A stretch of 64,000 bases of DNA from Curvibacter sp. PAE-UM (GCF_001432305.1 NZ_KQ483358.1:1186881-1250880); one strand, 5' to 3'. Numbered from the stretch's first letter, positions 41,499 through 52,350 are shown. The notes: generated by a model from the letters alone, not told the origin. A program made the numbers and translations.

Positions 41499-42436
41499 GC
41501 GGCGTCTCCGGGCTTGCGTTTGTCGTAGGCGTCCACGATGCGCGCCACCAGCGGGTGGCGCACCACGTCGGCGCTGGTGAAGCGGCAGATGGCGATGCCC
41601 TTGATGCGCTTGAGCACGCGTTCGGCGTCGATCAGGCCGCTGAGCTGGGTCTTGGGCAGGTCGACCTGGCTCACGTCGCCAGTGACCACGGCGCGCGCGC
41701 CGAAGCCGATGCGCGTGAGGAACATCTTCATCTGCTCGGGGGTGGTGTTCTGCGCCTCGTCCAGGATGACAAAGGCGTTGTTCAGCGTGCGCCCGCGCAT
41801 GAAGGCCAGCGGGGCGATCTCCAGCGCGTTGCGCTCGAAGGCTTTCTGCACTTTCTCGTAGCCCATCAGGTCGTAGAGCGCGTCGTAGAGCGGGCGCAGG
41901 TAGGGGTCGATCTTTTGCGTCAGGTCGCCGGGCAGGAAACCCAGGCGCTCGCCGGCTTCCACGGCCGGGCGGGTGAGCACGATGCGCTGCACCGCGCTGC
42001 GCTCCAGCGCATCCACGGCGCAGGCCACGGCGAGATAGGTCTTGCCCGTGCCGGCCGGGCCGATGCCGAAGGTGATGTCGTTGCCGGCGATGCTCTCCAG
42101 GTAATGGGCCTGGTTGGGCGTGCGCGCGCGCAGCTCGTGGCGGCGCGTCTGCAGCGCTTCGCCGTCTTCAGTCAACGGCATGGAACTGTCGCTGGCCAGC
42201 AGCAGTTGCACGATGGCGTCGTCGATGGGCTTGGTCGCCATCTCGTAGAGCGCCTGCAGCACTTCCATGCCGCGCTGGGCCTGTTTCTTGGGGCCTTCCA
42301 CCTTGAACTGCTCGTGGCGGTGGGCGATCTTGACGTTCAGCGCCGTCTCGATGATGCGCAGGTGTTCATCGGCGGGGCCGCACAGGCGGGCCAGGCGCGC
42401 GTTGTTGGGCGGGGAGAAGAGGTGGCGCAGAATCAA
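41495..42436 (-). CDS. ybeZ: PhoH-like ATPase (PhoL/YbeZ)
   Basis: This 313-residue P-loop ATPase of the PhoH-like family works with YbeY in rRNA maturation. Walker A is GPAGTGKT at 126-133, Walker B is in FVILDEAQNTTPEQMKMFL, and an RNA-binding-like N-terminal region precedes them. It is divergent from ruvA with 40 bases between starts and overlaps ybeY by four bases. Length and motifs are normal. Confidence 0.94.
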   Translation of the reverse strand: MILRHLFSPPNNARLARLCGPADEHLRIIETALNVKIAHRHEQFKVEGPKKQAQRGMEVLQALYEMATKPIDDAIVQLLLASDSSMPLTEDGEALQTRRHELRARTPNQAHYLESIAGNDITFGIGPAGTGKTYLAVACAVDALERSAVQRIVLTRPAVEAGERLGFLPGDLTQKIDPYLRPLYDALYDLMGYEKVQKAFERNALEIAPLAFMRGRTLNNAFVILDEAQNTTPEQMKMFLTRIGFGARAVVTGDVSQVDLPKTQLSGLIDAERVLKRIKGIAICRFTSADVVRHPLVARIVDAYDKRKPGDAA

Positions 42437-42476
42437 CTGATAATTCCTGTAACGATTCCCCTAATGATAGGCCCCC

Positions 42477-43052
42477 ATGATCGGCAGACTGAGCGGCACC
42501 CTCCTCGAAAAAAATCCTCCCCACGTCCTGGTGGACTGCAATGGCGTGGGTTATGAAGTCCAGGTCTCCATGAGCACCTTCTACAACCTGCCCCATCTGG
42601 GCGAGAAGGTCGCCCTGCTCACGCATTTCGTGGTGCGCGAGGACGCGCAGCTGCTCTACGGCTTTGGCACGGCCGTCGAGCGCGAGGCCTTTCGTGAACT
42701 CATCAAGATCTCGGGCGTGGGCCCGCGCACCGCGCTGGCCGTGCTCTCGGGCATGAGCGTGGGCGAGCTGGCCCAGGCGGTCAGCCTGCAGGAGGCGGGG
42801 CGCCTGGTCAAGGTGCCGGGCATCGGCAAGAAGACGGCCGAGCGCCTGCTGCTCGAACTCAAGGGCAAGCTGGGGGCCGACATCGGCCTGCCCGGCGCGC
42901 AACCCGCCAGCGACGCGCAGGCCGACATCCTGCAGGCCCTGCTGGCCCTGGGCTACAGCGACAAGGAAGCCGCCGCCGCGCTCAAGGCCTTGCCCAAGGA
43001 CGTGGGCGTGAGCGAAGGCATCAAGCTCGCGCTCAAGGCGCTGGCCAAATAA
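42477..43052 (+). CDS. ruvA: Holliday junction branch migration protein RuvA
   Basis: RuvA binds four-way DNA junctions and loads the RuvB motor. The 191-residue product has the N-terminal OB fold ([20 protein letters not shown]), two helix-hairpin-helix motifs ([17 protein letters not shown] near 79-95 and [16 protein letters not shown] near 115-130) and the C-terminal RuvB-binding domain (about 140-191). ruvB is not directly next to it: an oppositely oriented carbonic anhydrase gene lies between. ruvC is not seen in the window. Confidence 0.96.
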   Translation: MIGRLSGTLLEKNPPHVLVDCNGVGYEVQVSMSTFYNLPHLGEKVALLTHFVVREDAQLLYGFGTAVEREAFRELIKISGVGPRTALAVLSGMSVGELAQAVSLQEAGRLVKVPGIGKKTAERLLLELKGKLGADIGLPGAQPASDAQADILQALLALGYSDKEAAAALKALPKDVGVSEGIKLALKALAK

Positions 43053-43061
43053 AGTAGAGAC

Positions 43062-44159
43062 TCAGGGCCGCCCGCCCGGGGCGATCAGCACCGCGTCGCG
43101 CACGGGCCGGTCGTGGCGCGGCTGCATCGGGCGCGCATTGTTGGCATACAGCTGGCCAAACAGGCGCAGCTGCTCGCGGCTGATGCTGACCGGCTGCTTG
43201 AGGATGAGCCAGAGCACGCCCTCGGTGCAGGGGGGCGTGGTGAGCGAACCCATGTACTGGTAATAACGCTGGTCGCGCGGCAGGATCTCGCCCACGTGGA
43301 TCAGGTCCGGCGGCAGGCGCACGCTGTCGTTCACGTCCAGCGGCATATGCGTCCACACCTTCTGGATCAGGGCATTGGGCTCGCCCGGCTCCAGCAGCAC
43401 GGCCAGCACGGCCAGTTGCCCCACCTCGTTGCGGTGCACGAAGTGCGCCACCATGGGATAACCCTGGCCGTTGATGCGCTCCTCCGCCGGGTGGTGGAAG
43501 TGGAACTGCACCAGCTGGTAGGTATTGCCGCGCACGGTCAGGCTGTTCTCGCCATAGACCTTGACCTCGACGGTGTGGCCGTTGTTGACCACCGTGCCCT
43601 TGCTGGGCGCGTAGCGGAACTCGATGGCCTCGGCCGGGCCCCGGAGCGTTTCGCTGTCCTCGATATGGATGGGCGACTGGCGCTGGCCGCTGGCGCAGGT
43701 GGCGTAGTCGGCCTTGAGCTTGCCCCAGTTCGTCGGGGCGCCTTCGCCTTCGTAGCTCCAGTGGATGTCCTTGTGCGGCGCGGGGGCTGCGGCCGGCGCA
43801 GCGGGGCGCTGCTGGCGGATCACCAGGCCCGGTTCGCGCGGGCGCGGGCCGGCCACCGCGGGCGGTTTGTTGTCCACGGGGTTGACGGGCGGGGCGGCGC
43901 CGGGCGTGCTGGCCAGGCCAGCGCTGCTGCTCTTGCCGTCGATGATGAGGTTCAGGCGTTTGGTCTTGGGGTCGCCCCGGCTCATGGCGTCGCGCAGCTG
44001 GCTTTCGATGTCCGTGCGTGTGCCTTCCACCCGCGCCGGGGCCGAGGCCGCCTGCGCCGGGGGCGCTGCCACCGCCGGCTCGGCCGCCCGGGCATGCGGC
44101 AGCAGCATGGCTGCCAGCAGGCCGGCCAGCAAGGAGAGGGGGAGGGTGGTGGGCTTCAT
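43062..44159 (-). CDS. Periplasmic alpha-type carbonic anhydrase with long N-terminal extension
   Basis: This 365-residue protein has a signal peptide (about 1-25) and an Ala/Pro-rich extension to about residue 130. An alpha-carbonic anhydrase domain follows, starting HWSYEGEGAPTNWGKL. Zinc-site signatures are FHFHHPAEE near 216-224 and the MVAHFVHRNE segment, with GSLTTPPCTEGV later. It should interconvert CO2 and bicarbonate in the periplasm. The extension, with LRDAMSRGDPKTKRLNL, is longer than in most bacterial alpha-CAs and may be a docking or spacer region. It sits between ruvA and ruvB in the opposite direction, which is unusual. Confidence 0.88.
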   Translation of the reverse strand: MKPTTLPLSLLAGLLAAMLLPHARAAEPAVAAPPAQAASAPARVEGTRTDIESQLRDAMSRGDPKTKRLNLIIDGKSSSAGLASTPGAAPPVNPVDNKPPAVAGPRPREPGLVIRQQRPAAPAAAPAPHKDIHWSYEGEGAPTNWGKLKADYATCASGQRQSPIHIEDSETLRGPAEAIEFRYAPSKGTVVNNGHTVEVKVYGENSLTVRGNTYQLVQFHFHHPAEERINGQGYPMVAHFVHRNEVGQLAVLAVLLEPGEPNALIQKVWTHMPLDVNDSVRLPPDLIHVGEILPRDQRYYQYMGSLTTPPCTEGVLWLILKQPVSISREQLRLFGQLYANNARPMQPRHDRPVRDAVLIAPGGRP

Positions 44160-44296
44160 GGTGGGCAGTCTCAGGGCTATCGTCTTTCCATCCTATCGGC
44201 AATACGGCTTGATTACTTGAGTCGGCTATAGTCGGAATCGCTGTGCCAGACTGGCATAGCGTTGACTTACTTCCCTCAGCTTTCCCCATTCCGGCC

Positions 44297-45355
44297 GTGA
44301 GCATCCAGACCGACGACTTTGAAATGCCCTCCGGCCCGCGCGTGGTCTCGGCCGCGCCGGTCTCGCCCGGTGAAGAGGCCATCGAACGCGCGCTGCGGCC
44401 CAAGCTGCTCGACGAGTACGTGGGCCAGGTCAAGGTGCGCGAGCAGCTGGAGATCTTCATCGGCGCGGCGCGCAAGCGCGAAGAGGCGCTGGACCACGTG
44501 CTGCTGTTCGGCCCGCCCGGCCTGGGCAAGACCACGCTCTCGCACATCATCGCGCACGAACTCGGCGTCAACCTGCGCCAGACCAGCGGCCCCGTACTGG
44601 AAAAGCCCAAGGACCTGGCCGCGCTGCTGACCAATCTCGAGAAGAACGACGTGCTCTTCATCGACGAAATCCACCGCCTCTCGCCCGTGGTCGAGGAAAT
44701 CCTCTACCCCGCGCTGGAGGACTACCAGATCGACATCATGATTGGCGAAGGCCCGGCCGCGCGCAGCATCAAGCTCGATTTGCAGCCCTTCACCCTGGTG
44801 GGCGCCACCACCCGCGCCGGCATGCTGACCAACCCGCTGCGCGACCGTTTCGGCATCGTGGCGCGGCTGGAGTTCTATTCCGCCGAGGAGCTGGGCCGCA
44901 TCGTCACGCGCAGCGCCGGCCTGCTCAATGCCCCCATGGACCCCGAGGGCGGCTTCGAGATCGCGCGCCGTTCGCGCGGCACACCGCGCATCGCCAACCG
45001 CCTGCTGCGCCGCGTGCGCGACTACGCCGAGGTCAAGGGCACCGGCCGCATCACCGTGGAGATGGCGAACAAGGCGCTGGCCATGCTGGATGTGGACCCG
45101 CAGGGTTTCGACCTGATGGACCGCAAGCTGCTGGAGGCTGTCATCCACCGCTTCGACGGCGGCCCCGTGGGCCTGGACAACATCGCCGCCAGCATCGGCG
45201 AGGAAGCCGGCACCATCGAGGACGTGATCGAGCCCTACCTGATCCAGCAGGGTTTCCTGCAGCGCACGCCGCGCGGGCGCATCGCCACCCTGGCAGCCTA
45301 CCGCCACCTGGGCGTGGCACCGCCCAAGACCGACGGCAGCCTCTTCGAGGCCTGA
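44297..45355 (+). CDS. ruvB: Holliday junction branch migration ATPase RuvB
   Basis: RuvB is the hexameric motor that drives branch migration with RuvA. The 352-residue product has Walker [10 protein letters not shown] at 72-80, Walker B in [15 protein letters not shown], sensor 1 [11 protein letters not shown] and a C-terminal winged-helix domain ([18 protein letters not shown]). GTG 44297 gives MSIQTDDF, the usual start in this group; an in-frame ATG at 44243 is less likely. The next gene begins one base after its stop, so it may share a transcript with the efflux genes. Confidence 0.96.
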   Translation: MSIQTDDFEMPSGPRVVSAAPVSPGEEAIERALRPKLLDEYVGQVKVREQLEIFIGAARKREEALDHVLLFGPPGLGKTTLSHIIAHELGVNLRQTSGPVLEKPKDLAALLTNLEKNDVLFIDEIHRLSPVVEEILYPALEDYQIDIMIGEGPAARSIKLDLQPFTLVGATTRAGMLTNPLRDRFGIVARLEFYSAEELGRIVTRSAGLLNAPMDPEGGFEIARRSRGTPRIANRLLRRVRDYAEVKGTGRITVEMANKALAMLDVDPQGFDLMDRKLLEAVIHRFDGGPVGLDNIAASIGEEAGTIEDVIEPYLIQQGFLQRTPRGRIATLAAYRHLGVAPPKTDGSLFEA

Positions 45356-45356
45356 C

Positions 45357-46523
45357 ATGCTCAAGTTCCTCAAGCTCTCCGGCAAGGCGCGCTGGATCGT
45401 GCTGGCCGTCGTGCTCGTGCTGGCGCTGGCCTGGATGGCGGCGTTGGCCTGGCGCGCGCCGCGTGCCGAGGGGCTGCTCATGGCACCCGGCCCCTTGCTG
45501 CGCACCCTGCAGTTCTCGGCCCGCGTGGCCACGCTTTCGCGTGTCGAGGTGGGCAGCACCGTCACCGGCCGGGTGGAGCGGGTGCTGGTGCGCGAAGGCG
45601 CGCAGGTGAAGCGCGGCGAAGTGCTGGTGCGCCTGGAGACCGACGAACTCAGGGCCGCCGAGGCCCAGGCCGTAGCGGCCGAGCGCCAGGCCGAGGCCAC
45701 GCTGCAGGCCGCACGCGCCACCCTGGCCCGTGCCGAGCAGCTGGTCAAGCAGAATTTCTACAGCGCCGCGCAGCTCGACGAAGCAAAGCGTGCGGTCGAC
45801 GTGGCCGTGGCCCAGCAGGGCGCGGCGCGCGCCGCTGTCACCGCGGCGCGCGCGCGCCTGGAGCAGGCCAGCATCGAGGCGCCGGCCGACGCGCGCGTGC
45901 TGGCCCGCATGGTGGAGCCGGGCCAGATCGTGCAGCCGGGTAAGGCCCTGCTGAACCTGGCCCTGGCCGGGCCCACGCAACTCGTGGCCCAGGTGGACGA
46001 GCGTTTCCTCGACCAGCTGCAGGTGGGGCAGAGCGCCACCGTGGTGGCCGACGCCTTTGCCAGCCAGCGCTTTGCGGCCAAGGTGCTCAGCATTGCGCCG
46101 GTGGTCGACGCGCAGCGTGGTGCCATCGAGGTCAAGTTCACCGTGACGCAAGAGCCTCCGGCTTTCCTGCGCGAGGACATGACCTTGTCGGTGGAAGTGG
46201 AGACGGCCCGGCGCGAACAGGCCCTGGCCCTGCCGCTGAGCGTGCTGCGCCAGGCCGGAGCCGACAGCGCCAGCGTCTGGGTGGCCGTGGATGGCGTGGT
46301 GCAGGAGCGCCAGCTGCGCCTGGGCCTGCGCACGCTGGCTGCGGTGGAAGTGCTGGAGGGCCTGCGTGTCGGTGATGTGGTGCTGACCGGCACCACCTTG
46401 AAGTCCGGCCAGCGCGTCACCGTGCTGGTGGTCCCCTGGTTACCGTCTGGATTGTCCGCCGCACGCGGCGCCGATGGGGCGGGTAGCGCCGGTTCGGCAT
46501 TGACCAACGCCATGGGGCGCTGA
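45357..46523 (+). CDS. Periplasmic adaptor subunit of a tripartite efflux system (MacA/HlyD-like)
   Basis: This 388-residue protein has one N-terminal membrane anchor (about residues 13-33) and the membrane-fusion-protein layout: first lipoyl half (EVGSTVTGRVERVLVREGAQ near 60-79), a coiled-coil hairpin (about 95-170), second lipoyl half and a beta-barrel domain. Such adaptors link an inner-membrane ABC transporter to an outer-membrane channel. The next two genes encode a separate permease and ATPase, so the system resembles MacAB split into parts. The substrate is unknown. Confidence 0.85.
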   Translation: MLKFLKLSGKARWIVLAVVLVLALAWMAALAWRAPRAEGLLMAPGPLLRTLQFSARVATLSRVEVGSTVTGRVERVLVREGAQVKRGEVLVRLETDELRAAEAQAVAAERQAEATLQAARATLARAEQLVKQNFYSAAQLDEAKRAVDVAVAQQGAARAAVTAARARLEQASIEAPADARVLARMVEPGQIVQPGKALLNLALAGPTQLVAQVDERFLDQLQVGQSATVVADAFASQRFAAKVLSIAPVVDAQRGAIEVKFTVTQEPPAFLREDMTLSVEVETARREQALALPLSVLRQAGADSASVWVAVDGVVQERQLRLGLRTLAAVEVLEGLRVGDVVLTGTTLKSGQRVTVLVVPWLPSGLSAARGADGAGSAGSALTNAMGR

Positions 46524-46535
46524 GCCCGGGGACGC

Positions 46536-47767
46536 ATGGTGTCCTGGCTCGGCTTCGAACTCCGCGTCGCCTTGCGCTTCCTGCGCGAGGGTCGCATGCA
46601 GACCCTGCTCATCATCGTCGGTGTCGCCGCCGGCGTGGCCGTGGTGGCCTATATCTCGGCGCTCATCTCCGGCCTGCAGGGCAGCACCCTGACCAAGACC
46701 CTGGGCGCGCAGGCCCACATCACCCTGCGCTCGCTCGATGACGCGGTGACACCGGCCCGCCTGGCCGACGGCACCCCGGCCCTGACCGAAACGCAGCCGC
46801 GTGTGCAGCGCCTGCGCTCGGTGGCCAACTGGCAGGCCCTGCTGCCGCTGCTGGAGCAGATGGAGACCATCGCCGCCGTCTCGCCCATGGTCTCGGGCTC
46901 GGGCCTAGCGCTGCGCGGCGAGGCCACGCAGGCCATCGCCCTGATGGGCGTGGAGCTCGATCGTTACGACCGCATCGTCAGCCTGCGCAGCAAGGTCGTC
47001 AGCGGCACGGCGCGGCTGGACCCGGGTGAGGCCATCCTCGGGCGCGACCTCGCGGCCGACCTGGGTGTACGCGTGGGCGACCGCGTCACGCTGCAGACCA
47101 CGGTGGGTGGGCGCAACGTGAGCGACGCCCTGCGCGTGACCGCGCTGGTGGACCTGGGCGTGCGCGACCTCAACCGCCGCACCGTTTTCGTGCCGCTGCG
47201 CGCGGCGCAAAGCCTCTTGGGCCTGCCCGGCGGCGCCACCGTGCTGGACATGACGCTCAAGGACGTGTGGACCGCCAGTGAACTCGCCGCAAAGCTGCGC
47301 GAACGCTACCCCTACAAGGTCGAGAGCTGGCAGGAGAACAATGCGCAGCTGGTCTCGGCGCTCAACGCGCAATCGGTCAGCACTTCGCTGATCCGCGGCG
47401 TGGTGATGATCGTGGTGGTACTGGGCATTGCCAGTGTGCTGGTGGTGTCGGTGGTGCAGAAGCGCCGCGAGATCGGCATCCTGCGCGCCATGGGTGCCAC
47501 GCGCGGCCAGGTGCTGCGCATCTTCCTGCTGCAGGGCGCGGTGGTCGGCGCCATCGGCTCGGCGCTGGGCATCGTGCTGGCCGTGGCGCTGATCTGGCTG
47601 TTCACGCATTTCGTGCGCGGCTCGGACGGCCTGCCCCTGTTCTCCATCACCCTGCCGCTGGCCACTGCGCTGAAAGTGGCGGGCATCGCCCCCCTCTGCG
47701 GCGTGCTGGCTGCGATCGCCCCGGCGCGGCGCGCCGCGGCAATGGACCCGGCGCAAGCCATCCGGAT

Positions 47768-47771
<4 letters not shown>
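46536..47771 (+). CDS. ABC transporter permease (FtsX/MacB-type)
   Basis: This 411-residue inner-membrane protein has the FtsX/MacB layout: one N-terminal helix ([20 protein letters not shown] near 27-46), a large periplasmic domain (about 50-275) and three C-terminal helices around [20 protein letters not shown]. There is no fused ATPase; the ATPase is the next gene, overlapping by four bases. It may be an efflux or lipoprotein-type transporter. The adaptor gene directly upstream favours efflux. Confidence 0.87.
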
Positions 47772-48481
<710 letters not shown>

Positions 48482-48502
48482 CATCCTCTGACAACTGAAC
48501 AC

Positions 48503-49345
48503 ATGAACAAGCCGATGATTTTTCGCACCTTGCTGGGCCTGCTGCTTGTCCTGCCGGGCCTGTCCGCCCGGGCCGAACTCAAGCCCGAGTGGGAGCTGGG
48601 CATGGGCGTGGCCGCGGTCGACTTCCCGCTCTACCGCGGCGCGACCGAGCGACGCAGCTACCTGCTGCCCGCGCCCTATGTGCAGTACCGCGGCAAGTTC
48701 CTGCAGGTGGACCGCGAGCGCGTGCGCGGCCTGCTGTTCCGGCGCGACCGGGTGGAGCTGGACATCAGCGTCAACGGCTCGGTGCCGGTCAGCAGCAAGG
48801 ACTCCTCGGCGCGACGCGACATGCCCGACCTCGATCCCACGCTGGAGCTCGGCCCTGAACTGAACGTGCACCTCTACTACGACGAGCGCCGCCACACCAA
48901 CCTGGACCTGCGCCTGCCGATACGCGCGGTGTTCGCCGTCAGCACCCAGCGCTTCGAGCGCCAGGGCTGGCTGGCCCAGCCGCAACTCAACCTGGACCTC
49001 AAGAGCGTTGCGCGCAGCGGCTGGAACCTGGGCCTGGTGGCCGGCCTGCTCTACGGCGACCAGGGCTACCACGGTTATTTCTACGACGTGGCCCCGCAGT
49101 ACGCCACGGCCGTGCGCCCGGCCTACAGCGCGCCCGGCGGTTTTGCCGGCAAGCAGTTCATCGCCGCGCTGAGCCGGCGCCGCGGTGATGTCTGGATGGG
49201 GGCTTTCCTCAAGTGGGACGATCTCAGCGGCGCCGGCTTCGCCGACAGCCCGCTGGTGCAAAGCCGTCAGGCCTTTTCCGGCGGCTTCATGGTGGCTTGG
49301 GTGTTCGCCAAGTCGGACAAGCTGGTCGAGGTCAACGACGACTGA
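48503..49345 (+). CDS. MipA/OmpV-family outer membrane protein
   Basis: This 280-residue protein has a signal peptide (about 1-24) and a beta-barrel-like pattern typical of the MipA/OmpV family. Examples are [18 protein letters not shown] near residues 31-48 and [15 protein letters not shown] near 53-67, with a final aromatic-rich strand near 263-270. In E. coli MipA scaffolds peptidoglycan enzymes; other members are channels or adhesins. It may serve as the outer-membrane part of, or respond with, the efflux genes just upstream (21 bases). It overlaps the convergent hydroxylase gene by 14 bases. Confidence 0.85.
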   Translation: MNKPMIFRTLLGLLLVLPGLSARAELKPEWELGMGVAAVDFPLYRGATERRSYLLPAPYVQYRGKFLQVDRERVRGLLFRRDRVELDISVNGSVPVSSKDSSARRDMPDLDPTLELGPELNVHLYYDERRHTNLDLRLPIRAVFAVSTQRFERQGWLAQPQLNLDLKSVARSGWNLGLVAGLLYGDQGYHGYFYDVAPQYATAVRPAYSAPGGFAGKQFIAALSRRRGDVWMGAFLKWDDLSGAGFADSPLVQSRQAFSGGFMVAWVFAKSDKLVEVNDD

Positions 49346-51059
49346 TGGCGGTTGCTGCAGCAAGCATGCCGCGCACGATCAGCACCTGCGCGACGTAATA
49401 GGTGGACAGCACCCAGAGTTGCGAGAGCGGCAGCGGTGACACGAACTTGTTGAGTGCCAGCAGCGTGTCGCTGAGCATGAAAAAGCCCGCACCCACGGCA
49501 ACCCAGACGGCCGGCTTGTCACCCAGCACCGTGGCACGGCCGATGGCCTGCGCTGCCATCAACGCGATCACCAGCACATAGGCCGCCACCGGGCCGCGCA
49601 GGCCGGCGGGCAGGCCGCCGGTCCACAGCACCATGTACATGACCGCACCGAAACCCAGGGGAATGAACAGCGCCGGCCGGCTCGGGAACCAGGCCTGGCC
49701 GCGTTTGAACAGCGCGATATAGGCCAGGTGGGCGCAGAGGAAACTCACCAGGCCGGGGATGAAATAACCCGGCACCATCAGGAAAACATCGCCCGCCAGC
49801 GAGCCGACCAGGGCCAGCAGCAGGAGGCTGGCGCCGCGCAGGCCGGTGGGTGAGCGGCGCGTCACATGTGCTACCAAAACAATAGCAAGCAGCATGGTCA
49901 AGGGCTTGAAGATGCGGTGCAGTTCCAGCAGGCCAGTGGCCGCGCAGGCAGTGGACAGGGCCGCGGCCTCGATGAACAGCACCTCGGTCATGGTGAGCCG
50001 TCCCTGCAGCACGGCGCCGGTGCACCAGAGCACGGTGCTCAAGGCGGCCAGCCAGACCACGGACTCAACCAGCGGCAATGTGTCCGCAAACCAGAGGAAC
50101 ACCAACACGCCGCCCAGCAGGGCCAGGAAGTGCAGGCCGCCGAACCACAACACGGCGCGGCTGGCCGGCGGGTCGTAACGCTTCAGGTTTTCGATCTGGA
50201 AAGCGGGTTTGGGAAAACGCTGTGCCACATCGGCCGGGCGCCAGCCCGGCGGCTTGAACCAGACCCGCAGCTTGTCGCTCCAGGAGCGGGCGTGCCAGCT
50301 GTCCTTGAGCAGAGCCCAGTAGACCTCGCCATTGGCCCACAGCGGGTCCCAGCTGTCGAGCGGGCTGCGCGTGCCGTAGACGCAATGCTCGTCCTCTTCC
50401 TTGAAGCTGCCGAACAGCCGGTCCCAGACGATGAGGATGCCGCCGTAGTTGCGGTCGAGGTAGCGGTCGTTGACGGCGTGGTGCACGCGGTGGTTGGACG
50501 GGCTGCAGAACCAGCGGTCGAACCAGCCCAGCTTGCCCACGTGCTCGGTGTGCACCCAGAACTGGTAGAGCAGGTCGATCAGCGCCACGATGCCGAAGAC
50601 CAGCGGCGGCACGCCGGCCAATGCCATGGGCAGGTAGAAGACCCAGCCCAGCAGCGCGCCGCTGGAGGTCTGGCGCAGCGCGGTGGAAAGGTTGTAGTCC
50701 TGGCTCTGGTGGTGCACCACGTGCGCGGCCCAGAACACCGCCACCTCGTGCCCCGCGCGGTGCAGCCAGTAGTAGCAGAAGTCGTAGAACACGAGCGCGA
50801 GGACCCAGCCGTACCAGCTCATCCAGAAAGCATCGTTGTGCCAGAGTGCCACCCAGCCGTAGACCGCGGTGTAGATGCCCACCCGCAGCAGGCGGGTGAG
50901 CACGGCGCTGATCTGGCTCAGCATGCCCAGGCCGATGCTGTTGACGGCGTCGTTGAGGCGGTAGGTGTTGCGACCCTTGACCACGCCCCAGGCGTATTCA
51001 ATCGCGATCAGCAGCAGGAAGACTGGGGTGGCGAGGACGATGATCTGGCTGGGGCTCAT
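49332..51059 (-). CDS. Fusion of AGMO-like fatty acid hydroxylase and YhhN/TMEM86 lysoplasmalogenase-like domain
   Basis: This 575-residue membrane protein joins two lipid enzymes. The N-terminal part (about 1-290) is a di-iron sterol desaturase/fatty acid hydroxylase with histidine boxes at H100/H104 (LHRAGH), H113/H116/H117 (AAHVVHH), H170/H173 and H190/H193/H194 (NHRVHH). The sequence [20 protein letters not shown] is characteristic of alkylglycerol monooxygenase. The C-terminal part (about 360-570) has the YhhN/TMEM86 pattern [23 protein letters not shown] and [20 protein letters not shown]86 proteins cleave vinyl-ether lysolipids. ATG 51059 was chosen over a longer start. Joint action on ether lipids is inferred from the fusion. 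Confidence 0.82.
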   Translation of the reverse strand: MSPSQIIVLATPVFLLLIAIEYAWGVVKGRNTYRLNDAVNSIGLGMLSQISAVLTRLLRVGIYTAVYGWVALWHNDAFWMSWYGWVLALVFYDFCYYWLHRAGHEVAVFWAAHVVHHQSQDYNLSTALRQTSSGALLGWVFYLPMALAGVPPLVFGIVALIDLLYQFWVHTEHVGKLGWFDRWFCSPSNHRVHHAVNDRYLDRNYGGILIVWDRLFGSFKEEDEHCVYGTRSPLDSWDPLWANGEVYWALLKDSWHARSWSDKLRVWFKPPGWRPADVAQRFPKPAFQIENLKRYDPPASRAVLWFGGLHFLALLGGVLVFLWFADTLPLVESVVWLAALSTVLWCTGAVLQGRLTMTEVLFIEAAALSTACAATGLLELHRIFKPLTMLLAIVLVAHVTRRSPTGLRGASLLLLALVGSLAGDVFLMVPGYFIPGLVSFLCAHLAYIALFKRGQAWFPSRPALFIPLGFGAVMYMVLWTGGLPAGLRGPVAAYVLVIALMAAQAIGRATVLGDKPAVWVAVGAGFFMLSDTLLALNKFVSPLPLSQLWVLSTYYVAQVLIVRGMLAAATAISRR

Positions 51060-51119
51060 GCCGCCATTCTGATCAGGTTCTGTCCTGGCCGACCCTCGCA
51101 AGAACCCTGATGCCGAGGC

Positions 51120-51830
51120 TTATTTGGCGCCTGCCGCCAGCAGCATCTTTTCCATGGCGCCATAACCGCGTGCGCGCGCCAGCGCCAACGGCGTCTGTCC
51201 CATGCGGTCCTTGAGCTGCAGGTTGGCGCCAGCGTCGATCAAGGCCTTGAGCGTGGCCTGGTGGCGCGCACCGCCGTCCCCCAATACGATGGATTCGATC
51301 ACGGCCGTCCAGTGCAGGTTGTTCACATGGTCCAGCGGGGCGCCGGCGGCGATCAGCTGGCGCACCACGCCGTCGTGGCCCAGGTGGGCGGCAGCTATCA
51401 GGGCCGTGCCGTCGTAGCGGCTGGTGGTCTGGCCGGCCTTGGCGCCGAGCTGCAGCAGCAGTCGTAACGTTTCTTCATCGTCCGCGACGGAGGCGATGGT
51501 GACGGCGTCGTAGCGGTCGTTCTCCAGCAGGTTGAGGTCGGCGCCGGCTTGGGCCAGCGCCTGGATGGCACCACGCTGGCGCGCATAGGTAGCCACGTGC
51601 AGGGGCGTGCGGCCATAGGGGTCGCGCGCGTTGAGCTTGGCCTTGTCCGCGGCGCTGATGAGCTGCTGCAGTCGCGGCAGGTCACCTGCCCAGGCGGCGG
51701 CATGCAGGCCGGTGTAGGCCGCGGCTTCGGCCGGTGAGGGTGGCACCTGGGCCTGCGCCGGCAGGCTGGCGACAGTCGCCAGGCCTGCCAGGGCCAGCAG
51801 GGAGATACCGAGTGTGCGACGGATAGTCAT
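51120..51830 (-). CDS. Exported ankyrin-repeat protein
   Basis: This 236-residue protein has a signal peptide (about residues 1-28, ending LPAQAQ) and four to five ankyrin repeats, visible as YGRTPLHVATYARQRGAIQA near 72-91, TALIAAAHLGHDGVVRQLIA near 146-165 and GQTPLALARARGYGAMEKML near 211-230. Periplasmic ankyrin proteins are often linked to catalase or other protection functions, but no partner is evident here except the HbpS-like gene 28 bases upstream, which it probably follows on one transcript. Confidence 0.85.
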   Translation of the reverse strand: MTIRRTLGISLLALAGLATVASLPAQAQVPPSPAEAAAYTGLHAAAWAGDLPRLQQLISAADKAKLNARDPYGRTPLHVATYARQRGAIQALAQAGADLNLLENDRYDAVTIASVADDEETLRLLLQLGAKAGQTTSRYDGTALIAAAHLGHDGVVRQLIAAGAPLDHVNNLHWTAVIESIVLGDGGARHQATLKALIDAGANLQLKDRMGQTPLALARARGYGAMEKMLLAAGAK

Positions 51831-51858
51831 AAGAAATCTCCTCTGCTGTGCTTGTTGC

Positions 51859-52350
51859 TTACTTCAGCTGATCCTGCACCTTGGCGATGGCGGCCACGGC
51901 ACATTGTTCGTCCAGATGGCCGCCGGGCGCACCGCCCACGCCCACGGCGCCGATGACTTCGTTGCCCACCTTCACGGGCACACCACCGCCGAGCAGCAGG
52001 TAACCGGGAATGTGGACCAGGTTGGCCGCGGCCGGGTTCTTCTGCGCGCCTTCCATCATGGCCAGGGTGGTGTTCTTGGCCGAGGCCGAGGTGTAGGCCT
52101 TCAGGCGGCTGGCTTCCAGGGTGTGGGGGCCGGCGTTGTCAGCGCGTTGCACGGCGCGCACGGTGCCGGCGCGGTCCACCACGGTGGCGGCGACGTTGTA
52201 GCCGGCGGCGGTGCAGGCGGCCACGGTGGCGCTGGCGATCTGGTTGGCCAGTTCCAGGGACATGTTCTTTTCGGTGCGCACGGATTGCGCGCTGGCGAGG
52301 CCGGCAACGAGGCTCAGGACGAGGACCGAGGACTTGGTGAGGGTGGACAT
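51859..52350 (-). CDS. Exported HbpS/GlcG-family haem-binding-like protein
   Basis: This 163-residue protein has a signal peptide (about residues 1-21) and a GlcG/HbpS-type fold with AGYNVAATVVDRAGTVRAVQ near 53-72, ASRLKAYTSASAKNTTLAMM and the glycine-rich VGNEVIGAVGVGGAPGGHLD near 128-147. HbpS in Streptomyces binds haem and tunes a sensor kinase. This gene lies just downstream of a histidine kinase-regulator pair on the same strand, with a perfect palindrome in its upstream region, so regulation by that pair is plausible. Confidence 0.85.
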   Translation of the reverse strand: MSTLTKSSVLVLSLVAGLASAQSVRTEKNMSLELANQIASATVAACTAAGYNVAATVVDRAGTVRAVQRADNAGPHTLEASRLKAYTSASAKNTTLAMMEGAQKNPAAANLVHIPGYLLLGGGVPVKVGNEVIGAVGVGGAPGGHLDEQCAVAAIAKVQDQLK

